This document shows positions 1 to 8,339 of a stretch of DNA of 64,000 nucleotides, piece after piece. The notes below the pieces were generated by a model, which saw nothing but the letters and a program-made list of their open reading frames with translations, had not been told where the DNA came from and did no database searches. How positions within the stretch are numbered: position 1 is the stretch's first letter; each line of letters opens with the position of its first letter. This DNA is from CAZTHM01 sp041946825 (lineage in GTDB: Bacteria; Acidobacteriota; Terriglobia; UBA7540). Both the position numbers and the translations under genes were made by a program. The DNA is taken from assembly GCA_041946825.1 (NCBI GenBank), contig JBHGBD010000002.1, forward strand, positions 1-64,000, read 5' to 3'.

Positions 1-57
<57 letters not shown>

Positions 58-187
58 AATCGGCTCTCGCCTGCACCGCCCCGAGAAATCAGGGCGCCAC
101 AAGCGATGAATGTTTTGATTCTTCCCGACAAGTCGGGAAGGGATTGACCCTGATGGGAAATCAGGATCGATCGCTCAGCTTCTCTGA

Positions 188-215
188 TTTCAAATCTCCA
201 ATTTGAAATTTGAAA
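188..215. repeat. Heptamer array, 4 units, in the rRNA leader
   Basis: Four phased 7-nt units (TTTCAAA, TCTCCAA and twice TTTGAAA). The first and later units are reverse-complementary, so the array can fold on itself. It belongs to the family of 7-nt arrays seen elsewhere in the window, but here it lies inside the ribosomal RNA leader. Confidence 0.55.
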
Positions 216-246
216 TCCAGAGACTGACGTGGCTTGCTCAACTCAA

Positions 247-259
247 TTGTCAAAGAACA
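247..259 (-). promoter_or_regulatory. boxA-like rRNA antitermination motif
   Basis: The minus strand reads TGTTCTTTGACAA, close to the boxA consensus TGCTCTTTAACAA that binds NusB/NusE in rRNA leaders. It lies between the promoter and the 16S start, where boxA is expected. The match is seen directly; the function is inferred from the family. Confidence 0.65.
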
Positions 260-389
260 GTTAGCCCCGACGAATCGGGACCCCCTAACACGGGGTGGGA
301 TCGACAGCCGTGCGTCGCGCCCGCCTATCTGGCTCGGCTCCTTGCTGCCGACAACTCTGTGGGGTCTTTCCCTTGCAGAGCAATTTACA

Positions 390-418
390 AGACTACAGCA
401 CGAATCTTCCGTTGTCAA
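390..418 (-). promoter_or_regulatory. Sigma-70 type rRNA promoter
   Basis: The minus strand has a perfect -35 TTGACA (413-418), a 17-nt spacer and a -10 TAGTCT (390-395), giving a transcription start near 383 directed at the 16S gene. Position and spacing are those of a strong housekeeping promoter. The -10 matches the consensus at four of six positions. Confidence 0.7.
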
Positions 419-456
419 GCCCCTGCGCAGAAAAAATTCTTACCCCCACTGTGAAA

Positions 457-484
457 CTAGTGGCGAGTGATTAGTGGCAAGGGG
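457..484. repeat. Heptamer array, 4 units, upstream of the rRNA promoter
   Basis: Four phased 7-nt units of the type CTAGTGG, CGAGTGA, TTAGTGG and CAAGGGG. It lies between the end of the TPR gene (587) and the rRNA promoter, in a gap without a gene. Same period as the other heptamer arrays, with a different unit sequence. Confidence 0.5.
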
Positions 485-586
485 GAAGCGTGGACCCCGC
501 AGACCTGCGAATCAAGCTTGGCACTTCCGCGAAAGTCTGCGTGGTGATCCCCCGCCCTCACAGCCATGACGACCCGCCTCGCCGCA

Positions 587-2875
587 TTACCCCCGGCTCA
601 ACTCATTCAGCGCCTTGCGCACCTCCTCGGCCTTCGAGTACTTCGGGTCGATTTGGAGCGCCCGCTCGAGGTGCTTCCTGGCGCGTTCCAGATCGTTGGA
701 TTTCTGGTACGCAAGCCCCAGATGGTGCTGGAAGGCAGGATCGTTCGGAGACTTCTTCACCGCCTCTTCAAACATCTGGGTGGCCAGTCCGTAGCTGCCT
801 TTCTGGAGATAGGCGTAGCCGAGCGTATCGGCCGCGAAGGGAGCGTCGGGCAGCCCGCGCCGGGCCACTTGCGCATAAGAGAGTGCGACGTCGGTATTGC
901 CGCCGTGCTGCAAGAGCAGGTAGGCAAGATTGTTGGCGGCCAGTGGATGCTCGGGGCGCACCTGCAGAGCCTTGAGGTAAAGCTGCTGCGCCTTCTGCCA
1001 ATCTCCCTGCTTCTCGACCAGGGTGGCAAGCAGGATGTAGCTCCCCACATCCATCGGATTCGCCTGGATGGCCCTTTCGTAAGTGGCGATGGCTTTGTCG
1101 GGAGAACCCTGGGCGGTGAGCACTTGTCCCAGGAGGGTGAAAGCCTGGTCATTATTGGGGTCGAGCGCCACGCTCTTCTCGAGAGCCGCCTCGGCCTTCG
1201 GGTAGTCGCGCAAAACGGTGTGAAGTCTGCCCGCCAGGAAGTAGAGCGAGCTATTGTTCGGGCTGCGGGCGATCTGGGCCTCCACGGCGGCGAGGGCGGC
1301 GTCGGGCTGCTTCTGCGCCAGGTAGAGCCGGACCAGGTTGTCCATCGCCTCCCGGTCGTTGGCATCGAGTTCCAGGGCCTTCTGAAGGTACTTCACGGCT
1401 TCAGGGTAGCGTTTCTGCGAGGCGCGGAGAGCCCCCAGGTTGGTGTACCCCGCCGAATCCTGCGGGGCTACTTGAATAGCTTTCTGGAAGTCCGCTTCCC
1501 CGCCCTTCAGGTCCTTCTTCGCGACTTTGGCCGCGCCGCGCAGCAGGTAGGCCTGCGGCAGGTCGGGCCGCAACTGCACCATCCGTTCGACGCACTCGTT
1601 GAGCAGATTGTCGTCACCCTTCTGCACCGCCGTGCTGGCGAGGGCCCGCCAGCCCAGGTACGTGTCGGGGCGCAACCGGACGGCTTCCCGCCATTCCGTT
1701 TCCGCCCGCTCGTCATTACCCGTCGCGCTCAGCGCCGCGCCCATCTGCAGGTGGGCGAGGGCATTGTCGGGCTCGCCCTTCAGGACCCCCGCCAGGATGG
1801 GAATGGCGTCCTGCGAGCGCTTCTGCCGGATCAGAATCTGGGCGCGGTTCACAAGCGCCACGCTGTCCTTTGGGTTGTCCTTCAGAACCGCGTCGGTCAG
1901 CCGCGAAGCCTCGTCCAGGCGGTCCTTGAGGACCAGCAGTTGGACGTAAGTCCTCGTAATGCCCACGTCCTTCGGGTGGGCATTGTGCGCGGAGCTAAAT
2001 TCCGCCAGCGCCTTATCCACATCTCCGACCATGAAGTAGTAATCGCCCAGGAAGCGGGGGCCGATGGGGTCGGAGGCGAGGGCCTGACGGGAGTCTCTGG
2101 CGAACTGCTCCGCCGCGTCCTTGTTCCCCTGGGCGAGAAAGAGGCGGATCAGCGCCACGCGCCACGACGAGTTTCCGGGCTCGAGTTCGATCGCCTTCCG
2201 CAGCGCCTGTTCGGCCTCCGACCACCGCCGCACGGCCTGGTAGAAGTTCGCCAGGGCCGCGAGCGCCTGGGTGGATTTGGGGTTGAGAGCGAGAGCCTTC
2301 TTGAAACTCTCCTCGGCGGCGGCCACGTCCTTCGCGTTGAGTTGGAGCATCCCCAGGGTCACGTAAGACCGCGGCCGTTCGGGGGCGAGTTGAATCGCGG
2401 TCTTCATCTCGTCCAGCGATTCGGAAGGATTCTCGAGCGAGGCCAGAGCGTTGGCCAGAAGAATATGCCCTTCAACGGAGTTCGGGTCCGTCTTGAGCAC
2501 GCGTTCCGCCTGGTCCTTCGCGCCTTGGAACTGGCGGCCAGCCAGCATGAGGTTCCCCAGAGCGATCCGCGCCTTCACGTTGTCCGGCTGGGCCTCGAGG
2601 GTGCTGTGGAGCTCACGAATGGCTCCCGGCCAGACGCCTTGGTGGGTGTAGGCCTGGGAGAGCTGGAAATGCGCCTCAACAAATTGTGGATCGATCTGCA
2701 GGGCGTTCTGAAACTGCAGGGCCGCCTCGCGGTACTTCTTCTCCTTGAGAAGCTTTTCCCCGGTCTCCATGTATTGCTGCTTCCGGGCGTTGGGATCGCG
2801 CGCGCAGCTTGCCAGCCCCGCCACCACCAGGGCGGCGGCCGCCAGAACCAAAAACCGATTGCGAGGTTTGCTCAT
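587..2875 (-). CDS. TPR-repeat lipoprotein, possibly PEP-CTERM associated (PrsT-like)
   Basis: 762 residues. The N-terminus has a hydrophobic signal (about residues 8-20) ending in the lipobox LASC, so a lipoprotein anchored by Cys24 or so is predicted. The rest is almost wholly tetratricopeptide repeats of 34 residues (for example AALQFQNALQIDPQ, YLKALQVRPEHPLAANNLAY), from about residue 30 to the end. TPR arrays are protein-interaction scaffolds. The size and lipobox resemble the TPR lipoprotein PrsT of PEP-CTERM/exopolysaccharide systems, and a PEP-CTERM protein is encoded next to it on the same strand (3164-4015), though without the rest of an EPS locus in view. ATG start is preceded by AGGAG. 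The long antisense ORF is a shadow of the GC-rich codon bias. Confidence 0.85.
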   Translation of the reverse strand: MSKPRNRFLVLAAAALVVAGLASCARDPNARKQQYMETGEKLLKEKKYREAALQFQNALQIDPQFVEAHFQLSQAYTHQGVWPGAIRELHSTLEAQPDNVKARIALGNLMLAGRQFQGAKDQAERVLKTDPNSVEGHILLANALASLENPSESLDEMKTAIQLAPERPRSYVTLGMLQLNAKDVAAAEESFKKALALNPKSTQALAALANFYQAVRRWSEAEQALRKAIELEPGNSSWRVALIRLFLAQGNKDAAEQFARDSRQALASDPIGPRFLGDYYFMVGDVDKALAEFSSAHNAHPKDVGITRTYVQLLVLKDRLDEASRLTDAVLKDNPKDSVALVNRAQILIRQKRSQDAIPILAGVLKGEPDNALAHLQMGAALSATGNDERAETEWREAVRLRPDTYLGWRALASTAVQKGDDNLLNECVERMVQLRPDLPQAYLLRGAAKVAKKDLKGGEADFQKAIQVAPQDSAGYTNLGALRASQKRYPEAVKYLQKALELDANDREAMDNLVRLYLAQKQPDAALAAVEAQIARSPNNSSLYFLAGRLHTVLRDYPKAEAALEKSVALDPNNDQAFTLLGQVLTAQGSPDKAIATYERAIQANPMDVGSYILLATLVEKQGDWQKAQQLYLKALQVRPEHPLAANNLAYLLLQHGGNTDVALSYAQVARRGLPDAPFAADTLGYAYLQKGSYGLATQMFEEAVKKSPNDPAFQHHLGLAYQKSNDLERARKHLERALQIDPKYSKAEEVRKALNELSRG

Positions 2876-3100
2876 GATGACGGTCTCCTGAGGTCAGGGG
2901 TCATGGGCGCGATCCCGAACTCACGCGCCGCACGCCGCGAAGCGCTCCGGCCTCCCACCTGAGCCAACGTCAACCGATCGCTTGGGAGCTGAGATGTAGG
3001 ATAACCGATTCCGCGGGAAGTGTGCAGCCGGATTGTCCTGCGGCGGCAACGATCCGCTCCCGGCGCTCAAGGGGAGAGAGCATTACCCGGGACCACCCCG

Positions 3101-3137
3101 GAAAGAAAAGCCCCGGGACCGACGTGATCCCGGGGCT
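3101..3137 (-). terminator. Rho-independent terminator of the PEP-CTERM gene
   Basis: A perfect 10-bp stem (AGCCCCGGGA at 3109-3118 with TCCCGGGGCT at 3128-3137) is followed on the minus strand by TTTCTTTC. It begins 27 bases past the stop codon of the PEP-CTERM gene and separates it from the TPR gene, so the two are probably separate transcription units. Confidence 0.75.
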
Positions 3138-3163
3138 GCAGGCTCGCTCCATGACGGAGACAA

Positions 3164-4015
3164 CTAACTCTTCTTCTTCAAGCGACGGCGAGCTGCACCG
3201 CCGATGCCAACCAGGCCCGTCCCAAGCAGGAACAAGGTCGCGGGCTCGGGAACTTCCGGAGCGGGACCGAGAACTCGATACCACTCTTCGTACCCGTCGT
3301 TGTTGGCGCAGGAACTCGTAATCGGGTTCTTTCCGGTGTTGTCGAAATACGCGTTGATGCAGGAACTGCCCAAACCACCGAACACGGAGTACAGGTAGAC
3401 GTAAGTGGAGTTGGGATCAACAGCTCCGAAAGCGCTGACCGGAACCAGCAGGACCATGTCGCCCTGTCCGCTCCCGCCGTTGATGTTGTAGTTCAGCACC
3501 ACCTCGTTGTCCGCGCCGCTATCCAGGCGGTACACGAGGTTGCCGTTGATGTCCAGGACTCCTCCCGTAAAGGTGCCGACATTCTGGCTGGCAATACTGG
3601 AAGTGAAGATCTGGACATCGTCAAGGGAAAGGAGCGGGGCCGCTCCGGTCTGGTTGATGTCCAGGTGGAACACGTAGTAATTCGTTCCACTGACATTCGT
3701 GACCTCGGTCCCAGCCAGCAGTATGTCGTGGGTAAACGTCGGGCTGCTGTTCTCGTCGAAGTTCAAGGGCCGCGCCGAGGTGTTGTAACCACTCTCGACG
3801 GGATCGTTTGAACTGACGCGCACAAAGGAATCGATAACCCCTGACCCCACCGGCGTGGGTTCGGTGCTTGAGTAGATTGCGTTATCGATGTTGCAAGACG
3901 ACAGCGGCACGGTCAGGTCGCAGGTGCCCGCCAGAGCCAGACTTCCGGCCGCGAGGACTCCAGCGAGAATCGACAGAACTTGAACTGCCAGTTTCTTTCT
4001 CATAAAGTTCGACAC
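3164..4015 (-). CDS. PEP-CTERM sorting-domain exported protein
   Basis: 283 residues. N-terminal signal peptide (basic start MRKK, hydrophobic to about residue 29, ALAG). The C-terminus carries VPEPATLFLLGTGLVGIGG followed by a basic tail ARRRLKKKS: the Val-Pro-Glu-Pro motif, membrane segment and Arg/Lys cluster that define PEP-CTERM proteins sorted by exosortase. The middle part is a beta-rich, Asn/Ser/Thr-rich extracellular region with four Cys residues and no recognised enzyme signature. No exosortase is encoded in this window, so it must act in trans. A second PEP-CTERM protein lies at 48307-48957. Shine-Dalgarno is weak. Confidence 0.9.
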   Translation of the reverse strand: MSNFMRKKLAVQVLSILAGVLAAGSLALAGTCDLTVPLSSCNIDNAIYSSTEPTPVGSGVIDSFVRVSSNDPVESGYNTSARPLNFDENSSPTFTHDILLAGTEVTNVSGTNYYVFHLDINQTGAAPLLSLDDVQIFTSSIASQNVGTFTGGVLDINGNLVYRLDSGADNEVVLNYNINGGSGQGDMVLLVPVSAFGAVDPNSTYVYLYSVFGGLGSSCINAYFDNTGKNPITSSCANNDGYEEWYRVLGPAPEVPEPATLFLLGTGLVGIGGAARRRLKKKS

Positions 4016-4419
4016 CCCTCACTTGTTTTTGTTACTCGCCCAGGATTGTTGTGACGGCACCTTGGTGCCAGCAACTCTGATTCCAAAGCGGGTCAGATCC
4101 CCAAAATGTCATGCGAGACGATTTCTTCCAGCGTTTCAATGACTTGGAGCGTTGGGCAGGTGTGCCGCGGTTTTCGGTCCTTACCCAGTTCGCCAATAAC
4201 TGTGCAACGGAATACAACCTTTTACCGTGAGGGGTGCACATTGGCCACTTGCTGATTCGCACTTTCCCATCTGTTTCCAAGTAGCCAGGATCTAAGGGCT
4301 TATACAGTGTTTCCTGTATCCAGCGATGCGAAAACATGGAGGTAGAATTCGTCTACAGTTCCGGCGTATGATGGCCCGCCGTGCCGTGCGCTCCCGCTGG
4401 CGGCACGCACCTAGGAGCC
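4016..4419. other. Intergenic region between divergent genes with a GGCAC-N4-GTGCC palindrome
   Basis: About 400 bases without a convincing gene, between the minus-strand PEP-CTERM gene and the plus-strand membrane protein, so promoters for both should lie here. The palindrome GGCACCTTGGTGCC at 4056-4069 lies about 40-55 bases upstream of the PEP-CTERM start. It resembles units of the 22-bp direct repeats at 51613-51678. A 101-codon minus-strand ORF at 4032-4337 has no recognisable features. Confidence 0.4.
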
Positions 4420-4836
4420 ATGGGAGCCGAACCGCCCAAGCCTTCGCCTGAACCGGAGATCCGCCCGGCCGAACTCTGGTTTCTTCGCGTTCTCGCCGCA
4501 GCCTGTGCCCTGATGATGCTCTGGGGGGCGGGCCGTTCAGGAGTGATCGTGTCACTCATTTACGCGATCCCCTACTTGCTCGGAGCGTGGTGGCTGCGTC
4601 CCGGAACGCTGCGTCGCGGCCTGGCGATTGTCGGGCTAGCCGGCACCGTGGTTGGCCTGCTGGCGCTCATCTCGCTTCTCATGTCCGCGGCCATCCCCGC
4701 CGAGTATTTCGACCTGTCCCCGGCGGAACGCCAGGTGAGGATCCGCGCCCTCGAACTGCTCCTGCTTTCCCAGGCGGCGTTGGTGATCGTCGCCGTGCGG
4801 GTCTACTTCCGGACCGGGCCGCGCCCGCCGGTCTGA
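4420..4836 (+). CDS. Small four-helix membrane protein of unknown function
   Basis: 138 residues from the ATG at 4420 (AGGAG just upstream, though close); a GTG 39 bases earlier is possible. After a Pro-rich N-terminal tail it has four hydrophobic segments (about residues 22-40, 43-58, 66-88 and 108-125), so an integral inner-membrane protein. No family motif recognised. It stands alone, divergent from the PEP-CTERM gene and followed by an inverted-repeat element. Confidence 0.55.
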   Translation: MGAEPPKPSPEPEIRPAELWFLRVLAAACALMMLWGAGRSGVIVSLIYAIPYLLGAWWLRPGTLRRGLAIVGLAGTVVGLLALISLLMSAAIPAEYFDLSPAERQVRIRALELLLLSQAALVIVAVRVYFRTGPRPPV

Positions 4837-4880
4837 AAGTCCCGCCTCGATTTCTGACGCGATGACGAAGAATCCTTTCT

Positions 4881-4989
4881 CACCGCAGAGGCGCAGAGTC
4901 CGCCGAGCAATTCCAAAAGCGTCACGCCCGCGCCCCGAAGGCTTTCAGTGTTGGCCGAGTCTGTGCGCTCTCCGCGTCTCTGCGGCGTC
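4881..4989. repeat. Imperfect inverted repeat of the CACCGCAGAGGCGCAGAG type
   Basis: Left arm CACCGCAGAGGCGCAGAG at 4881-4898 and right arm CTCTCCGCGTCTCTGCGGCG at about 4968-4987 are near-complementary and enclose about 70 bases. The whole can form a large hairpin. It lies in a gap next to the 3' end of the broken ORF. Elements with these arms are common in environmental genomes of several phyla (general knowledge). Confidence 0.6.
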
Positions 4990-5013
4990 AGGTTCCGACG
5001 ATCCCAACGCTCC

Positions 5014-6204
5014 TCAAGGACTTGGCTCATCGTCGTATCCGTCGAGAGATGGCTCGGTTTCGGGGTTAGAATTCAGCTTTGTTTTGACCACTGTTTCAGA
5101 TGCTTTACCTGTATTTTCAAGAGGTTGGAAGGATTTCCCGGAAGAAATTACACGATTTTCTTCGGTGCCCGCGCCCGCAACTTCAGCGCGTTCGTCCTCG
5201 ACTGACGATTCCGACAAAATTTCTGAGTTGTCGGCTTCGGAGTCAGGCTCTGGCGGGTCGAGCTCCGGCAGGGCGGGTCGGCTGCGCACCCCGCGCAAGG
5301 AGTACCCTGCGGCCATCGTCCGCTCGGCCTCTCGGGCTTCCCGCAATTCCCGCTCGCGCTGCATGGCCATCAGTAATTTTGTCTTGCGCTCGATCTCGCG
5401 ATCGATGCCGGCCTGCTGGCGGAGGAGCAGCCGCCACTCCGGGCGGTCGGGAGCGAACCAGGCGTCTGGGCTCTCGTAGAATGTCCCGTCGGCCTCGCTC
5501 TTGCACGCCGCCGCTTCCAGTTCCAGCAGATCGTCGTCTTCGAGCAGGATGACCGTCAGGGCTTGCAGGGTGACCGCGTAAAGAGGAGCGCTCTTGTCGC
5601 AGTTCGCCAGTTCGTCGACCAGCTTGGCGATCGAGCCGCCGCGGCCGGTGGGCTGCTCGCCGTAAATCGTACGCACCAATGCCCGAGTGTCATCGCCGAA
5701 GTTGCCGGCATCGACCTTGGCGCGCAGCAGGTCGAGTAGTTCTTTCAGCGCCTCGAACCGATAGGAGGCGTTGGCTTCGCCGCGCAGGCCGCCGCTGGCG
5801 GAGCAAGCGGGATTTTGCCAGGGGTGGTAACGACGCTCGACCGCCGTGCACAGGGCCTCCTGCCGCCGCACCGCCCGGTTGTGGGCCAGCAGCGCGGCCA
5901 GCGCCAGCTCGCAGCGCCGGCGGTTCCAGCGCAGCGATGCCAGGTCCTCGACCAGCAGCGCCTCGGCGGCGTTGGCGGGGCCGTACGAGGCTAGCAGGTC
6001 GGCCAGCAGGTGGCGGAATTCGTGGGGTTTCTCCCCCAGGTCGCGCAGCGTGGCCGAAAGTCAGCGCAGGTGCCCGCAGCCCTTGAGGGCGTTGAGCGCC
6101 ACGCGCCGCTTGCCGGCCTCCGAGCGCGGCCCGGTGGACGCCAAGGCGTTCAGGCGCCGGGCCGCCAGGGCCCGGAGAGTTGATGAGATTTGAGGGGATG
6201 ACAT
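5014..6204 (-). pseudogene. Acidobacteria-type conserved hypothetical gene interrupted by an in-frame TGA
   Basis: An ATG at 6204 with the ribosome site AAGGAG opens a frame of 47 codons ending ALNALKGCGHLR, then a TGA at 6061-6063. The same frame continues without further stops for 349 codons to 5014, through LSATLRDLGEKPHEF, RHLLADLLASYGPANAAEAL and VEDLASLRWNRRR. The N-terminal STGPRSEAGKRRVALNALKG resembles a widespread family with STGPRTPEGKxRSxxNALKHG, an alpha-helical protein often found near mobile DNA, of unknown function. Continuous family-like sequence on both sides of the TGA indicates a nonsense change, a sequencing error or readthrough. A shorter product starting at the Met at 5871 is possible. 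The C-terminus is acidic and disordered. Confidence 0.7.
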
Positions 6205-6285
6205 GACGGACTCCTTGGACGGAGGATGGCGGCGGGCCCGCGCCTTCCGGCGGAACCCGCAGCGAGATTCCTAGGCTTAGTTTGT

Positions 6286-6314
6286 ATTATAACACGACTA
6301 GCCTCGTTTGTCAA
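6286..6314 (-). promoter_or_regulatory. Perfect-consensus sigma-70 promoter for the broken ORF
   Basis: On the minus strand: -35 TTGACA (6309-6314), 17-nt spacer, -10 TATAAT (6286-6291). Both hexamers and the spacing match consensus exactly, which is rare in so GC-rich a genome. It points at the ATG at 6204, about 75 bases downstream of the predicted start. Confidence 0.8.
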
Positions 6315-6365
6315 GACTTTTTTCGGGCGACACAATGTCCAAGCGCCCACGCGCCTAGTCCAGCC

Positions 6366-6498
6366 CGTCGTCAGTCCATGGTCATTGGTCATTAGTCCTT
6401 GGTCCTCGGTCGTTCGTACTTCGTAATTCGTCCTTTACCCTTTACCCTTCCTCCTTCCTCCTTTTTGACTTTCGACATTTGACTTTTGACTTTCGACT
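6366..6498. repeat. Long mosaic heptamer array, about 19 phased 7-nt units
   Basis: From 6380 to 6498, 17 consecutive 7-nt units keep register without any indel, with two weaker units before. The unit drifts along the array: GGTCATT, AGTCCTT, CGTACTT, TACCCTT, CCTCCTT, TTTGACT, TTCGACT. It fills most of the gap between the broken ORF and the lactonase gene at 6553. No gene is present in this gap. Confidence 0.8.
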
Positions 6499-6552
6499 GT
6501 CCTCCCGTATACTTCCGCCCGTCATCAATTCACAGCCGCCGGAGGCCATCCC

Positions 6553-7605
6553 ATGAAACCGACCCTCGACCGCCGCTCGTTCCTCGGCACGACGCTGGCC
6601 GGCGCCGCGCTGGCCGCCGCCGGGCGCGCCGCCCAGCGCGACTGGAGCGGCCAGAATCCCATCCGCTATCCCGACCCCGACGTCGTCGTTCGCGACCCGC
6701 GCTTCGCCAAATACAAGACCGGCAACACGCCCATCCAGCGCCTCTGGACCGGGGCGCTGTGGGCCGAGGGCCCGGCGTGGAACGGCGTGGGACGCTATCT
6801 CGTCTGGAGCGACATCCCCAACGACCGGCAGTTGCGCTGGCTGGAGGAAGACGGCCACGTCAGCGTCATCCATCAGCCTTCCGGCAACAGCAACGGCAAC
6901 ACCTTCGACTACGCGGGCCGCCAGCTTTCCTGCGAGCACGGCAATCGCCGCGTGGTCCGCTACGAATCCGACGGCACCATCACCGTGATCGCCGACAACT
7001 GGCAGGGCAAGCCGCTCAACGCGCCCAACGACATCGTCGTCCACCCCGACGGCGGCATCTGGTTCACCGACCCCGGCTACGGCATCATGGTGAACTACGA
7101 AGGGCACGTCGCCCCGTTCGAGATCAAGGAAGCCACCTACCGCGTGGACGGCAGGACGGGAAAGATGGAGATGGTCAACGACGAGGCTTACAAGCCCAAC
7201 GGGCTGTGCTTCTCGCCCGACTACAAGCTGCTCTACCTGGTCGATACGGGCAGCAAGAATCCCGACGATGCGCGCCCCATCAAGGTCTTCGACGTCGTGG
7301 ACGGCCGCACCCTGCGCAATGGACGCGTGTTCAACACCATGGAACTGGGGGGCAAGAAAGGCGGCGCGGACGGCATCCGGTGCGACATGGATGGCAACGT
7401 CTGGGCGGGCGCGGGCTGGGTAGGACCCGGCTACGACGGCGTGCACATCATCGCCCCCACGGGCGAGCTGATCGGCCAGATCCTGCTGCCGGAGATTTGC
7501 GCCAACCTGTGCTTTGGCGGGACGAAACGGAACCGCCTTTTCATGGCCGCCAGCCAGTCGCTCTACAGCGTGTACGTGGCGACCCAGGGCGCGCATATTG
7601 CGTAG
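6553..7605 (+). CDS. Secreted SMP-30/gluconolactonase-family sugar lactone hydrolase
   Basis: 350 residues. Starts with a twin-arginine type signal (DRRSFLGTTLAGAALAAAG), so periplasmic export by Tat is likely. Family motifs of six-bladed beta-propeller lactonases follow: EGPAWNGVGRYLVWSDIPND (about residues 73-92), LNAPNDIVVHPDGGIWFTDP with the Asn and Asp expected as metal ligands (about 155-175), KPNGLCFSPD (about 215) and a GGADGIRCDMDGNVW blade (about 275). Such enzymes hydrolyse gluconolactone or related sugar lactones to the acids. This fits the GMC dehydrogenase at 9324, which could produce a lactone. The exact substrate is unknown. Confidence 0.88.
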   Translation: MKPTLDRRSFLGTTLAGAALAAAGRAAQRDWSGQNPIRYPDPDVVVRDPRFAKYKTGNTPIQRLWTGALWAEGPAWNGVGRYLVWSDIPNDRQLRWLEEDGHVSVIHQPSGNSNGNTFDYAGRQLSCEHGNRRVVRYESDGTITVIADNWQGKPLNAPNDIVVHPDGGIWFTDPGYGIMVNYEGHVAPFEIKEATYRVDGRTGKMEMVNDEAYKPNGLCFSPDYKLLYLVDTGSKNPDDARPIKVFDVVDGRTLRNGRVFNTMELGGKKGGADGIRCDMDGNVWAGAGWVGPGYDGVHIIAPTGELIGQILLPEICANLCFGGTKRNRLFMAASQSLYSVYVATQGAHIA

Positions 7606-7614
7606 CAGTGCGGC

Positions 7615-8043
7615 TTACATTTCCAGGAGCGAAATAAACTGTCGGGGCGAAATGATGGCCACGTCTCTATACTGATGAAGGCGAAGGAGGTCACCAACAT
7701 CGCCGCTGACGAGGTATTCGGCCCGGCCAGCATCCGCTGTCGCAAGGAACTTGTCGTCGTCGGGATCGCTACAAACTCTCACCACAGGGAGATCGATCAC
7801 CAGCTCGGCGAGCTCCCACAATATGAAGGACACATCGAAGATCCGCTCGCCCAAGCCGTAGCGGTCGCGAATCGACGGGCGACTTAAGACTTCGATGATC
7901 TCCTCGTTGATGGGCGGGCTGGATATTAACGTAAACCGTTTTGACCGGAGGGCTCGCAGGATGGCGGCGGGCGCGCCCTGGGGATTGATCAAGCCGGAAA
8001 CAAAGACGTTGGTGTCCAGCACGGCGCGCAGCTTAACGGCCAC
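7615..8043 (-). CDS. PIN-domain toxin (putative ribonuclease)
   Basis: 142 residues. The N-terminal RAVLDTNVFVSGLINPQG carries the first PIN-domain Asp and Asn; the mid-region E residues (NEEIIEVLSRP) and the C-terminal DPDDDKFLATADAGRAEYLVSGD supply the other acidic metal ligands. Matches the family of PIN toxins of the COG1569 type, which cleave RNA. Its start overlaps the end of the ribbon-helix-helix antitoxin gene by 11 bases, as expected of a toxin-antitoxin operon with the antitoxin first. Confidence 0.88.
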   Translation of the reverse strand: MAVKLRAVLDTNVFVSGLINPQGAPAAILRALRSKRFTLISSPPINEEIIEVLSRPSIRDRYGLGERIFDVSFILWELAELVIDLPVVRVCSDPDDDKFLATADAGRAEYLVSGDVGDLLRLHQYRDVAIISPRQFISLLEM

Positions 8044-8296
8044 GCCGGACCTCGGAAATCGCCCTCAAGATGTCTGCCTGCACTTGCTGGGGCTTGACCT
8101 TGCGGTTGTGTTTCCAGATCGCATCAACAGCTTTCCAGGGGTCATACTTCTTGAGAGCCTTCCGGGCAAGGATGGCTTCCAGACAGAGTTGATTGATGGA
8201 ACGCCCGCTCCGAAAGGCCTCGCGGGCCAGGTCCTTATGCAGTCCCGGCGGCACCCGAATCAGAATCCGGCCGGCAAAGTTGCGCATCCGCATCAC
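8033..8296 (-). CDS. HicB/Arc-type ribbon-helix-helix antitoxin
   Basis: 87 residues. The N-terminal half, RILIRVPPGLHKDLAREAF followed by RSGRSINQLCLEAI, is a typical ribbon-helix-helix DNA-binding fold of HicB/Arc antitoxins. The C-terminal part would bind the toxin. It precedes the PIN gene with an 11-base overlap and should repress the pair. An AT-rich stretch just upstream (8297-8325) may hold the promoter. Confidence 0.82.
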   Translation of the reverse strand: MMRMRNFAGRILIRVPPGLHKDLAREAFRSGRSINQLCLEAILARKALKKYDPWKAVDAIWKHNRKVKPQQVQADILRAISEVRRGR

Positions 8297-8339
8297 CTCT
8301 GTAGGATGATATCATACTATCGTGCTAGCACCGGGCATG

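Larger units (their letters stand above)
58..389 (-). promoter_or_regulatory. 16S rRNA leader with processing-type hairpins
   Basis: Transcribed leader between the promoter at 390-418 and the 16S 5' end. It holds a perfect 9-bp hairpin at 121-140 (CTTCCCGAC, AA loop, GTCGGGAAG), a second at about 151-168, GC-rich short palindromes at about 264-295, and a boxA-like motif at 247-259. The hairpin next to the 16S end may take part in leader processing, which is inferred. No open reading frame here is convincing. Confidence 0.6.

Noticed and set aside
566..2962. 798-codon plus-strand open frame opposite the TPR gene
   Set aside because: It is the antisense shadow of a GC-rich coding region; the minus-strand frame has a lipobox and clear TPR repeats.
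6061..6063. TGA read as selenocysteine
   Set aside because: The family has no redox Cys at this place and no selenocysteine insertion hairpin was seen right after the codon.
6442..7596. Long minus-strand open frame opposite the SMP-30 gene
   Set aside because: Codon-bias shadow; the plus strand has a Tat signal and all family motifs.
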